A program made the translations under genes and the position numbers. 64,000 nt of DNA from Symbiodinium natans (Eukaryota; Sar; Dinophyceae; Suessiales; Symbiodiniaceae): NCBI GenBank assembly GCA_905221605.1, contig CAJNDS010002124.1:780921-844920 (forward strand). The letters run 5' to 3'. Shown here piece after piece: positions 22,515 to 33,004 of this stretch; within the stretch, counting starts at the first letter, position 1, and each line of letters opens with the position of its first letter. The notes beneath the pieces are model-generated. The model was not told the DNA's origin. It saw only the letters and a program-made list of their open reading frames with translations, and did no database searches.

Positions 22515-23732
22515 ATGGTCAAGAAAGACAAGAAGGACAAAGAGGAGGCTGCAAAGCCTCCTGGCTTCCCAACAGCGACCTTTTTTGCCTCTGCAAGTAA
22601 AGAAACTTTATCATGCTATGTTTACAAAAGGAGTCAAACCATGACCTGCTTGTAGCTCAGAGCCCAAAAATAGCGTTGTCACACCAGGTTTCTGGGGACT
22701 CCAGCAACATTTGTTTGCGCGTTTCGGGTTCGGGGCATTCGGTTTAGGGTTAGGGTTTAGGGTTTTTGGTTTGGGGTTTAGGGTTTAGGGTTCCCAGCGG
22801 CCCGCGCAACTTGGCAATCAAGCTGAAGTTGGGAGAAGCCAACTCAGGGCACTTGTGACAATATGTGCAATATGCTTACTAAGTTCTCTGTGCCCTAAAT
22901 TCTAAACCCTAAATTCCAAAAAAGCCCTAAACCTTACGTCCCAATCCCTAAACCCTAGATTCTAAACCCTAAACCCTAAACCCTCTCCCTGCAATCCAAG
23001 GAGCGCAAAAGCCGAGAAGGATAATTCTTGGGATGCGTCTGTGTCCGAGGCGCGCGCTGAAGATCCCGAAAGGTTTAGGGTTCGGGTTCTAGGGTTGATG
23101 TTTAGGGTTTCGGATTTATCCCTTGGGCTTAGGGTTTAGGAGTTTGGGGTTTTGGGTTTGCAGTTTGGGGTTTACGGCGTTTAGGGATTGGGGTTTAGGG
23201 CTTCGGGGTCCCCTGTTTCTCTCCTCGTAGGTTTCCAGTTTTGCAGCTTCTGTGGTCCCCAGTTTAGCACTTGCCACCTGCACTTCTCATTTGTTTTGGC
23301 TGGATGTAGTATAGCTCAGGGTTTAAGGTTTAGGGTTTCTAGGGGATTTGGGTTTTCCGAGTTAGGGGTGCCAGCTGTGAAGACGCCCTAAACCTTTGTA
23401 GCTATATAAAGAAAGAGTGCACATAACTTGCCAATGTGTAACGTCCGTGCTAAGCTCCCGAATCGCATGCATACGTGGTTTCCGAAAATTAAGGGCCACT
23501 TGTTTCTTTTTTTGGGGGGGAGGGGGGGGGGTCCGTTTAGCAAGCGGCAGGCATTCTACTACATTTTCGATGTCATCATGAGCTTTGACACGCGACAGTC
23601 CTAAAGCCCTAAACCCTAAACTTTCTGAGCTCGGAATCCAGTGGTGTGCAAGCTCAGGCGAGCGAAGCTAGTGGCGTCAGTGGTGGAGAGGCCAAGGCAG
23701 ACAAGAAGACCCTCGAACTGCTCCAGTTCTAA
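22515..23732 (+). CDS. Complete small three-exon gene, 85-residue charged protein
   Basis: Exon 1 22515-22597 starts MVKKDKKDKEEAAKPPG and ends FFASA; exon 2 23001-23072 reads SAKAEKDNSW...ARAEDPE; exon 3 23630-23732 reads SESSGVQAQASEASG... and ends LELLQF then TAA. Intron 2 (557 bp) has donor AG|GTTTAGGG, so the heptamer is the splice donor itself, and acceptor CTGAG|C after CCCTAAA. Intron 1 begins near GCAAGTAAAG with CAAG repeated at both ends, so the exact cut is ambiguous by a few bases; the frame needs the join GCA-AGG. The protein is Lys/Glu/Ser/Ala rich with no recognised domain, probably soluble and disordered. A pyrimidine-rich stretch and AG lie 15-35 bases before the ATG and could be a trans-splice acceptor. 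Function unknown. Confidence 0.7.
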
Positions 23733-25911
23733 GGTCGCAAATGTCCTACCATTTGCTTAAGAACCCCCCCCCCAAAAAAAAAATCATTACAGAACAAGAA
23801 CTGCCTTGTAAGGGTGATGTAGGATTATCGTTTTTCATTTTTGGGGGGTTCTTAAGCAAATAGTAGTTCCTTCTATCCCCGAAGCCCCCGGAAGGCCCCC
23901 CCCCCTTCCCCAGAAGCTCTAGCTCGCAAGGCCTACCTAGGATCCTGATCCCTGAATCCGAAACCCTAAACCCTAAAAACCCTAAACCTCCAAGCCCTAA
24001 ACCCTAAACCCTAAACACCTAAACACCTAACCCTAAACCCTAAACCCTAAACCCTAAACCCTAAACGTAGGGCATCCTAAGGCCGATTTTGTTCCAGGTG
24101 GGCCCCATTTTCCTTCCTGGGGGAGTGCCTGGGTTCCTAAACCACTAACCCCTAACCCTAAACCCTAAACCCTAAACCCTAAACCCAGAAGAAAGGGCAC
24201 CCTTGGATTCCCTAAGAGTTTTGTTTTTTTGGGGGGGGAGGGGAGGGGGGGGGGGGTTCAGTGTTTTAGGGTTTTTTGCAGGCATTTCGCGGATTGAGGG
24301 TTTCGGGGCAGGTGAGGCAGGGGTTTGGGAGTTGTGGGGTTGGAGGGTTTACGAGTTCTTTTCAGGGACTGGGTTGTGTGAATATTAAGTAGCCCTCCTC
24401 CCTATGGTTACAAGTAGTTTGATAGCGGCCGTTTAGGGTTTAAGGTTTCAGGGTCACAGAAAGACTCAGGGCATTTCGTAAGTAGGTTTTAAGTCAGCTT
24501 TAGTTAGGGCTACCTAGCTTAGGGCACTTGTCTGCTCCGTTCAAGCTCTCTGATCCTTATGATTCTTCCACCCCAACTAGGCAGGATCCTGGACTTAAAC
24601 GTCCCCTCAATGGGTGTAAGAACATCTTACGTGGGAATAAGTTGTCATAGAGGTGGAAGGGCCACCCTGGCGAGACTTCGACAAATGCCCGCACAACAAT
24701 TTCCAATCAGCCCTAACTAAGTTACAGCGTAGACAGGCCTCAACACTACACCCTAAACCCTTAATTGAACCCTAAACTCAAAACCCTCAACCCCCTAAAT
24801 CCCAATCCCTGACAATTGAACCAGCTCTAACTCAAAACCCTGAAACTCCGGGTCGGCCAGCCCCAGCGCTGCCAAGGAAACGCAAAGCTCGCGACTGAGT
24901 CCGTCTTCGACAAACCCTAAGCCCTGAACCCTACACCCCGGAAAAGCGGGGGAGAGATTTCCATTAGAGGCAAAGCTTCTGGATTGAGAATTCCATTTGT
25001 CCGGGCCAAGCCTATAGCGCGTGGAGGGGGAGTGGGGGATGGCACACAGACTCCGGCAAAGGGCGTCGAACCCCCCTGGCCTTCGTCGAACCCTCGGCAA
25101 CCCTCAAACCCCAAACCCTAAACCCCTTCGTCGAACTTCTTCTTGGCCTGCGAGTGTCCCGGGGCGTTCTTCGAGTTTCCCCCAAGCGTCCCGCTAATTT
25201 AATCCTCCGTTCTGATGCGTCTGCCTGTATCCCATATACCCTAAACCCTAAAACTTTCGGGCCTTTGCTGGGGTCCCCCAGTCCTTCGGAGGTGCTGTCA
25301 GTATGGTTTCGGGGTCGGGGCACAAAGATACCCTGGGTTTCAGTTCTTTTCCCCCGGCCCTACATATACCCTTTAAGGGATTACATAGGGTACCCATTCC
25401 CTCATACCCCAAGAACCAGTCAGTCTTTTCCGCTCAGAAGATGCACAAACGCATTCCTTTGTGTGAGAAACATGATGATGTCGACTCTCCGCCGGCAGAT
25501 TGTCTCGAGTCCTAGACCCTTCAACCCTAAACCCTAACAGTAGCCCGACTCGCGAATTCTTATCCCTACATCCTTGTAACCTCTGAGAAGCCCTATTACG
25601 CACCCTCGAGCCATGCAAGGTCAAAAGGAAAGACACTCAGAACTCGCAGGCGTCCACACCATCTCAACATTACGTCCAGGATCGCCCGCGGCGTAGAGCA
25701 GGGATCCATCTCCCCGAACTGCCCTCGATTACGCCCTAAGTTGAAGGGCCCGAATACCCCCATGAATAGTGGCATTGTGTTTCTGGGCAGCTTTCAACCG
25801 TCATCCTCGATGTGGGTGCTACTGGGGGTATAGAGTTTGGGGTTTGGGGTTAGGGGTTAGGGTTTAGGGCGGGGCCGAATGGTTTGTACGTGGTTGCATG
25901 TGCCTGTACAG
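23733..25911. other. Intergenic or intron interval
   Basis: Holds a foldback element (23747-23867), a CCCTAAA cluster (23950-24070), a poly-G tract near 24230-24256 and diverged repeats. Several 60-130 codon frames at 24795-25640 overlap on both strands and show no family features, so none is called. Confidence 0.35.
23747..23867. mobile_element. Foldback element, TTTGCTTAAGAACCCCCC family, copy 1
   Basis: CTACCATTTGCTTAAGAACC at the left pairs with GGTTCTTAAGCAAATAGTAG at the right. A second copy is at 61600-61730 and a half-copy at 42655-42710. Confidence 0.85.
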
Positions 25912-25964
25912 GAGAGCGACGTCCGTTTTGCGCAAGGGGATTGCCCTGACTTGCGTTGGGCAAG
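25912..25964 (+). CDS. Exon-like island ESDVRFAQGDCPDLRWA
   Basis: Bounded by TACAG|G and by AAG|GTTTAGGG, giving a 53-base frame ESDVRFAQGDCPDLRWA. The donor is formed by the heptamer as in the small gene at 22515. Membership unknown; it may be a 5' exon of TerD copy A. Confidence 0.45.
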
Positions 25965-26641
25965 GTTTAGGGTTTAGGTCGTTTATTTCGGGATGGACGG
26001 GCACGAGATCAGGGATATGACGGCGCATGAGCAAGCAGCTTGAAAGGTGGGTTTACAAGAAGGGCGGCTCTTGTACTAACGATAGCTGATTGACCTATCA
26101 CCCATGTTATTCTGCCTAGAACCCAGCGCAGTCGGCCCTCCATGTAGGGGTTGAGGGGACCCTAAGCCCTAAATGCTAAACCCTAAACCCTAAACCCTAA
26201 ACCCTAAACCCTAAACCCTAAACCCTAAACCCTAAACCCTAAACCCTAAACCCCAGGTGTTGATTTCAGAAACTTGCGGATTGGGTTCGACCGTAAGGCT
26301 CCTAAGAGGCCCTAGCATCCCTGTAGTTGATAGTGGAGGAAGCCATGGATTACTACAGGGCTTCTACAAGGGTTTTAGGGTTTAGGATTTAGGGTTTTAG
26401 GGTTTTAGGGTGTTAGGGTTTTAGGTTTTAGGGTTTTAGGGTGTTAGGGTTCAGGGTTTAGATGTGTCTAGTTCTCCAAATCAGGACTCCCTGTTTTGGG
26501 GGTCCTAAACATAGTACGGCAGCCTTCAAGCAAGGAGCCAAAAACCCTAAACCCCTAAACTTTCCTAGACAAAGGGACCCTAAACCCTAAACCCTAATGC
26601 CTATGTGCGGGTCCAGGAGCTTCAATCTGGGTTAGTCTTTG

Positions 26642-26692
26642 GTTGCCAGAGTGCCGAGGAACGAAGCGAAGCCCTGCAAACCGGGCGCCGAA
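26642..26692 (+). CDS. Exon-like island SAEERSEALQTGRR
   Basis: Lies between CCCTAAA upstream and TTTAGGG downstream in the standard exon setting and reads SAEERSEALQTGRR in one frame. The boundaries are not resolved and no family is recognised. Confidence 0.3.
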
Positions 26693-26957
26693 TCGGGTTT
26701 AGGGTGTAGTGTTTAGGGTGTAGGGTTTAGGGTTTAAGGTTTAGGGTTTAGGGTTTAGGGTGCCACAAACCGACAGCCTATGACCCCTTGAGGACAGTGG
26801 CTTCAAGGGGAAGCCGATAGCCATGACTGGCAGGCTCCAATCTGAAAACCGTTTGGCTTCAGGGTTCGGGCTTATTTGGGGTGTAGGGTTTAGGGTTTAG
26901 GGTTTAGGGTTTAGGGTTTAGGGTTTAGGTTTAGGGTTTAGGGCTTAGGGTTTATCA

Positions 26958-27072
26958 TGGGTTCCCCTACCACCCCCCTCTTTTCTACCGCCCCCTAGGC
27001 TCCGCCCTTAAATGCAGCCTTAATTATGGGGGGAACCTAGGGGGAGTATAGAGGGGGGTAGTAGGGGAACCA
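26958..27072. mobile_element. Foldback element, GGTTCCCCTACYRCCCCCCT family, copy 1
   Basis: GGTTCCCCTACCACCCCCCT pairs with GGGGGGTAGTAGGGGAACC, and CTAGGTTCCC-type words pair inside. A second copy is at 62909-63052. Confidence 0.85.
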
Positions 27073-27329
27073 TGCGTTTAGGGTTCAGGCTTGTTTGAAT
27101 TTTAGGGGCTTTAGGGTCTTCCGGTGCCGGGTTCTAGGCTTGGCGTTGGGGATTTGGGGTTGAGCGTTCAGGGTTTCTGGTTTCCCTAAGGCACAATTCC
27201 GTTTAAACAGCGGACGTCGAACACAGAATGCGCTGGCAACGAAATATTTGTACCACCAGAAGGCCTCGGGTTTAGGGTGTAGGGCCCATTAACGCAAAAC
27301 TCACAATCATGCTAGACGGAGGGCCCCCA

Positions 27330-27470
27330 TCTACGAGCGGAGACTTAAGAACCCTAAACTGTGCTATAAGGATCCTAACTTAGGTTCTATATAGGGCCCC
27401 TAGCTGCCAGTGGAGATATAAGGACCCTAAGCTGGGCTATAAGGATCCCCATCCTTCTAATTAAGGCCCC
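27330..27470. mobile_element. CCTTATAACTCTACTTATAA family, copy 4
   Basis: Reverse-orientation words such as CTATAAGGATCCTAACTTAG and GGACCCTAAGCTGGGCTATA. Same family, inverted relative to copies 1-3. Confidence 0.75.
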
Positions 27471-27542
27471 TAGAGTACCCCACGCCCTTTCGAATCACAA
27501 AGTCGGGTATAGTTTGAAAGTTTGAAACCCTCAACCTCGGGC

Positions 27543-27632
27543 TGTTCCCCTTATACTAACAGCCTCAATGGGTACTACCACCCCTATTATAAGGACTGTT
27601 CGTATAAGGGGAAGCATCCCAACCTCAACCCT
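27543..27632. mobile_element. GTTCCCCCTTATRCTAACAG family, copy 3
   Basis: TGTTCCCCTTATACTAACAG pairs with GGACTGTTCGTATAAGGGGA. Confidence 0.85.
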
Positions 27633-28310
27633 AAGCCTTAAACCCCGGGGGTTGGGTGTCATGTCCTCTTGCGACTGTCAGGCGCTATGGCGTCGCCATC
27701 ACCTGGGACCCAGTCGACTACTCAAAGCCGGTTGCAGCCTGCCTGCGCTTTCAGTCGAGCCTGGGGGGGGGGGGGGGGGGCTGACGACACCCAAGCCCAC
27801 GAGAAGAGGATAGCTGGGGTGGGACTGGCACCCTACCCTAGTTGAACCCCAAACCCTAAACCCTAAACCCTAAACCCTAGGCCCAGGAGCCGAAACCTTG
27901 AAAACTCCAACGTTCAAGATCCTCAAGGCCCGAAACCCGAGACCCCAAAGCAAGCTGCAACACTGAGCCTCTTAAGCCCACAATCCTAAACCCTAAACCC
28001 CAAACCCTAAACCCTAAACCCTAAACCCCAAACCCTAAACCCTAAACCCCAGAGCAAGCTTCAGCCCTTGAACCCCTTAAGCCCCTCACTTCCTAGGTCC
28101 GAGAAGCCCAAAGCCCCATCCGAAAGCCGCACGAACCTTAAGCCGGTTTAGGATTTAGGGTTTAGGGTTTAGGGTTTAGGGTTTAGGGTTTAGGGTTTCG
28201 GGTTCAGTTTTCCAGGGACATAGGCTTCAGCTGAGGACCTTGATCTGCAGGCAATCATTGTGGATAAGCGAGGATACATCGAGACTTGCCTGTTCTGAGT
28301 TGGGGGGATG

Positions 28311-28513
28311 TTGGGGGGGGGGTTGGGGGGGTTGGGGGGTTGGATGGTTGGGGGTTGGGGGGGTTGGAGGGTGGGGGGTTGGAGGTTGGGGGTTGGTTGG
28401 GGGGGGGGGGGGGGTTGGGGGGTTTGGGGGTTGGGGTGTTGGGGGGTTGGGGTGTTGGGGGGTTGGGGGGTTGGGGGGTTGGGGGGTTAGGGGGTTGGGG
28501 ATTTGGGGGGTTG
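28311..28513 (+). repeat. GGGGGGTT minisatellite
   Basis: About 200 bases made almost only of G runs of 4-13 separated by TT, with strong G-quadruplex potential on the plus strand. Confidence 0.9.
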
Positions 28514-29230
28514 AAGGGCGTTATGGGCCCGACACCCTAAACCTAAACCCAAAGCCCCCCTTGCCTTTTACTTTGTGGCTTTGTGGCTCTTGATAGGGAA
28601 AGTTTAGGGTTTAGGGCGCGTTGGTTTAGGGCATGTAAGGTTTACTTTTTTGGGGTCCCTATGTATTCCGGTTGGGTTTCGGATGGTTTAGGGTTCAGGC
28701 ATTGACTTCAAGGCTTGGGCTCGGACTTCGGGTTTGAGCTTCAGGGTTGAAGTTGGAGGGCGGGAGTTGTAGAGGGTGTGGACTTCAGGAGTTGTATGTC
28801 TTAGGACTTGAGGGGCTTGTTGACACCCGGCGTCGCTGGTCAGACTCCCCCGGTGGATTGTTCCATGGCGTCTGCAACGGGCGTAGGGTTCATGGAGCCG
28901 TAGTCCCCAAATTCGGTTTCCTCCTTGGTCTTCGGGAATGCGCGCATGGAGCGCTGTCGCTACTAGCCGGTTGCCCATATGACTTCAGATTAGTGTTCTT
29001 GGGGCATTCGGGTTGCTTTCGGCTCAAAGCCCACCCCCCCGAAAGAAGGAAACAACAAGTAGAGATTTGAAGCACAACAGAAAAGAAATAGTTACATGGA
29101 CCCTTACCCCTCAAGGCCTTAACCCTCCAAGGGCTCTTGCTAATACGTACCTAAACCCTAAACCCGAAGCCCCAAAGCCTACACCCCAAACCCCAAACCC
29201 TAAACGCTAAACCCTAAACACAGAAGTAAG

Positions 29231-29251
29231 GATGCTGGGAAGGCCTTAAAG
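29231..29251 (+). CDS. TerD copy A, exon with DAGKALK
   Basis: Acceptor GTAAG|G followed by DAGKALK. In TerD proteins a DxxGK stretch immediately precedes the DAVYYNN strand encoded by the next exon. TTTAGGG repeats lie about 100 bases downstream. The end is uncertain because the donor lies in a GG run. Confidence 0.5.
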
Positions 29252-29474
29252 GGCTTCGCGAGATTGCATAGGTTTCTGTTGGGCGAAAGTCGGGCTCCTC
29301 ATCCGAACCTGCTACGACCCAAGCCCCGAACCCCACATCTGCATTTCGGGCTGTTTAGGGTTTAGGCTTTAGGATTCACGATTTAGGGTTTAGGGTCTGG
29401 TAAATGAAGCTCTAGATCCACACCCTAAGCTCCGCAGCCCTGGACCCTGATTCCGTCTCCGTCTCTGGTGTCAG

Positions 29475-29540
29475 GTCGATGCAGTCTACTACAACAACCT
29501 AGTGGCGTTGAATGGGGCTGTGTCGCATTCGGGCGACGAG
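29475..29540 (+). CDS. TerD copy A, core exon (DAVYYNN...HSGDE)
   Basis: Twenty-two codons after GTCAG|G, reading VDAVYYNNLVALNGAV then SHSGDE, with a GC donor. This is the signature of the TerD domain: an aromatic YYNN strand followed by the HSGD acidic loop that binds calcium in bacterial TerD. If the donor were ignored the frame would close at a TAA at 29571. TerD-family proteins include bacterial tellurite-resistance and stress proteins and the Dictyostelium cAMP-binding protein CABP1; a role in metal or stress response is an inference. Confidence 0.75.
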
Positions 29541-30702
29541 GCCCCCTATACTTCACTTCCTAGACCTTACTAAACCCCAAACTGCAAACCCTGAAGCCGA
29601 AACACTAAACCCTAAACCCTAAACCCTGCCCTCAACCCGAGACCCTAAACCCTAAACCCTACTTCCTAAACCTTAAACCCTAGACCCCAAACCCTACTTC
29701 CTAAACCTTAAGCCGCCTTAAGCCCAAAACCCTAAGTCCTAAACCCTAAACCACTTCCCAAACCCTAAATCTGGAAGACCCTCTTAAGCCCCTTTTAAGC
29801 ATGCAGGGCTACCCCGTTGTGCCTAGGTTACTCATGGAGGAGGGGAGTCTCAGGGTTAGGGTTTAGGGTTACTCTTGGGGGGGAAGGGTCTAGTTTGGCA
29901 GTTGTTGCAGGTTTCAGGGCTTGGGGCTTTGGGGTTTTGGTGGTGATGAACCACAGGAGATGAGTTCAAGACACAAGCTAACAAGCCCCTATAGACCCCA
30001 GAATCCGGACTCCTGGGCCCAAGCCCCGAAATGCAAATCCAGATCACCCAGCTTCTGCTAGAGTGGGCCTCTGTATACGGCTGTACTAGGCTTTTCAGCA
30101 GTTTGAAAAACGACCATGGTTGTCATTCAAATTGCTGTTGTGAAAACGATGATGATTACTCTGATCATTTTTGTTATGAATGTTAATTCTGTTCTTGGTT
30201 CGTCCAACAATGCTACTGCAACTCCCGAACCCAACAGAAATCCGGACCGAGTGTAACTTCCCGAAACCCTATACTACAGACCCGTGCAGGTGACTGGCCA
30301 AGCCAGCGTGGAGCTTAGTTCGGGTTTAGAGGGACTTTTCGAGTTGCAGGACTCTGGGGCTCATGGGCCTGGGACGGTTTACAGGGTTTCGAGGGCTTAA
30401 AGCGTTTGTAGACGGATTTTGCTGAGTGTGTAGGTGTAGGGTGTAGAACTCTGCGTTGCCCAGAAGCTGTGAACCGAGGACGAACCGCATGCCAGGCAGC
30501 TCATTCCCTAAACTCTGAACCCTAAATCTAAGTGGGCTGTCGCCCACAGCCGGGCACGCCACGTGCCGACCAGGGCTAGGGCCTAGGGTGCAGGGGCGTT
30601 TAAAAGACGGATTGCGCGGGGGAAAGGGGGGCAACACCATGCTTTTGCGATGCTTCATACAAGGGCCTACCGCTGCCCTCAACCCCCCCCCCCTCCCGGA
30701 GA

Positions 30703-30775
30703 TGCTGCTGATGCTCGCCCCCGGGACCCCCAAGGAGCAACGATTCATCCCGCAACCTTGTCGGGCGCGTAAGGC
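30703..30775 (+). CDS. Exon-like island MLLMLAPGTPKEQRF
   Basis: After CGGAG| the frame reads MLLMLAPGTPKEQRFIPQPC. It lies between two TerD copy A exons and has a hydrophobic strand followed by a proline loop, roughly as expected for the TerD LxxVP segment, but the exon at 30850 fits that segment better. May be an alternative exon or non-coding. Confidence 0.35.
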
Positions 30776-30849
30776 TTAGGGCTGAGGTTAAGGATTTTTG
30801 GGTTTAGGGTTTAGGGTTTAGGGTTTACGCGTGGTTTTTGCTTGGAAAG

Positions 30850-30911
30850 CCAAGGTGACTTTGACGAGATGGTCTGGGCCGTCTTCGCCAAGCTGCCAGA
30901 CCAGGCACAAG
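30850..30911 (+). CDS. TerD copy A, acidic loop exon (GDFDEM...LPDQ)
   Basis: Reads QGDFDEMVWAVFAKLPDQAQ and ends at a GGTTTGGG/TTTAGGG run. In TerD domains a GDxDE motif and a (V/L)xxL/VP strand follow the HSGD loop, so position and spacing match copy A. The phase of the join to 29540 is not fully resolved (acceptor 30849 or 30854). Confidence 0.6.
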
Positions 30912-32149
30912 GGTTTGGGATTTAGGGTTTAGGGTTTAGGGTTTAGGGTTTAGGGTTTCGAGCTGAGATTTTCGGGTCTAGGGCTGAGGGTACTAGGGCT
31001 GAGGGTTTACGGTTTAGGGTTAGGGGTTTAGGGTTTAGGGCTAGGGGTTTAGGGTTTAGGGTTTAGGGTTTAGGGCTAGGGGTTTAGGGTTTAGGGCTAG
31101 CGGTTTAGGATTTAGGGTTCATAGGGACTTAGGGCTTCGCGTCTAGAGCTGAGGGTTTAGGGTTTAGGGCTAGGGGCTTTAGGATTCGGGTTTTAGGGGT
31201 GTAGGATTTAGGGTTTTCGTTCAGGGTTTAGGTTTCAGGGTTTTGGGGTTCAGGGTTTAGGGTTCAAGGCTTGGGTCTTTCCGAGGCCGGACCCGTAACC
31301 TTTTCGCATTGGACTTCGGGCGGGTTTAGGGTTTAGGGTTTAGGGTTTAGGGTTTAGGGTTTAGGGTTTAGGGTTTAGGGTTTAGGGTTTATAGGGTTTA
31401 GGGCCAGGAGTGGGGTTGAGGTGCAGGTAGAGGATGCAATCTGAAACTGTTGGGTTGCAAGGTCTTGAACATCAGTGTCCACTCGTCCTGAACCTAACCG
31501 TCAACAGATTCGTTTCACGGCCTGAGACCCTACACCCTCAACCTTAACCTCTTTTCCCTAAACCCCGTAGAGTTTTCTGATACTCTTAAGCTTCCAGGGG
31601 TCTAAGGGTTCAGGATGTGGGGTTTAGGACTTCGGGGGTTGAGGAGAAGGCCTGTGGGATCATTTTAGAATGTGTGGGTCTGCTGTCGCCTGGTACTCGA
31701 GGCCGTGACCCCTAAACCCTAAACTCCTGAACCCCTAAACCCTAAACCCTAAACCCTAAACCCTAAACCCTAAACCCTAAACCCTAAACCCTAAACCCTA
31801 AACCCTAAACCCTAAACCCTAAACCCTAAACCCTAAACCCTAAACCCAAACCCTCTAAACCCTAAACCCTAAACCCCAACCCGCACAAGCCCCCAGATCC
31901 CAAACCCAAAAACCCCCTGCTGGGAGGTGAAGATGCTTCTCTTCGTCGTCGGGTGCTCGGTTTAGGGTTTAGGGTTTAGGTTTTAGGGTTTAGGGTTTAG
32001 GGTTTAGGGATTGAGGGTTTCTGGCAGGCTGCGCAGGCGCCAGGGACTCTTTCCAGCTGGGATTCAGGGTTTTAGGGCCGAGTTTAGGGGTTGGGGTTTT
32101 GGGGTTCAAGTCTGGCTATCAAGTTACCATCACAATCACCTGAGCTTAT

Positions 32150-32318
32150 GGTACTTGGAGGTTCATGGGTGTTTATATAATAACCCCAACTATAGCTGCC
32201 CTTACATGCCTTGCAAGTCTCCTAACTATAGCTGCCCTTACATGCCTTGCAAGTCTCCTAAGTAGGTTAGAAGTAGACTTATAATCGGTGTTAATTAGCA
32301 CCATGAATCTCCAAGTAC
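32150..32318. mobile_element. Foldback element, CTTGGAGGTTCATGGTAC family, copy 2
   Basis: Same ends as 15243-15389 with an internal 37-base direct duplication (AACTATAGCTGCCCTTACAT). Confidence 0.85.
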
Positions 32319-32765
32319 TAATCGGCCTCCTTAAAGCCTAGCTGTTAAGTTCTCTGAGTCTAAGTAAACCCTAAACCCACTCAAGCACGTCAAGGAGGTC
32401 TTTGCATGTATAGGAATAATCATCAGATATCCGCTAAACCCCGGAAGCCCTAAACAAGCAAACCCTTCAACGGGTGTGGGGAAGCCGTGTACCCCAAGCC
32501 GTTGTGTGACGAAATGAAGACCCAGAGTATATGGTGCATGTACCCTGCGACTAAGAGGGATCAACATAGTAGAGGGTACATGATTCCATTTTGGGGTTCA
32601 TATGAAGCACGGTTTATATTACTGTTCTTGGTGAGTGTATATACTCCTGTTGAACATTGGTGAGTGTATATACCGGGTGTCCTTTGGGGGTACCAGAAAC
32701 ATATACCCTACTTCATATAGGGTCGAATTGTTTGGGGTCCACTAGGAACCTTGCCCGCTGCCGAG

Positions 32766-32849
32766 GTGGCCGCGTGCGGTGATAGTGCGCTGCGGGACGC
32801 GGCCAACGCCACGGTGCACGTGGTGCAGGCTTTTCTGGAGAACATATCC
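32766..32849 (+). CDS. TerD copy A, strand exon (ATVHVVQAFLENIS)
   Basis: After CCGAG| the frame reads VAACGDSALRDAANATVHVV then QAFLENIS. TVHVVQAF matches the TerD strand that follows the LxxVP loop. An in-frame TAA follows at 32850-32852, so this is either a terminal exon of a truncated product or has a donor just before it. Confidence 0.5.
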
Positions 32850-32937
32850 TAAACCCGAAACCCTGAAACCTCAACCCGGAACCCCGAGACCCAAAACCCT
32901 AAACCCTTAGCACTCTGTGTATATGTATATATATGTA

Positions 32938-32990
32938 TTGATATATATATATATATATATATATGGTACCCCCCCCCCCCCCCCCCCCTT
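32938..32990. repeat. (TA)n followed by poly-C
   Basis: TA dinucleotide run (about 32938-32963) and a run of about 20 C (about 32969-32988), marking the left edge of the CTCGAG satellite block. Confidence 0.9.
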
Positions 32991-33004
32991 CCCAAAACCC
33001 CACG

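Larger units (their letters stand above)
25965..29230. other. Repeat-rich interval upstream of TerD copy A
   Basis: Apart from the island at 26642, this holds CCCTAAA and TTTAGGG arrays, foldback elements at 26958-27072, 27330-27470 and 27543-27632, and a G-rich minisatellite at 28311-28513. The frame at 28747-29070 (107 codons) has no recognised features and is open on both strands. The 5' exons of TerD copy A should lie here but were not recognised with confidence. Confidence 0.35.

Noticed and set aside
28240-28593. 117-codon Gly/Trp-rich frame
   Set aside because: Direct translation of the G-run minisatellite; all three frames are open and none resembles a protein.
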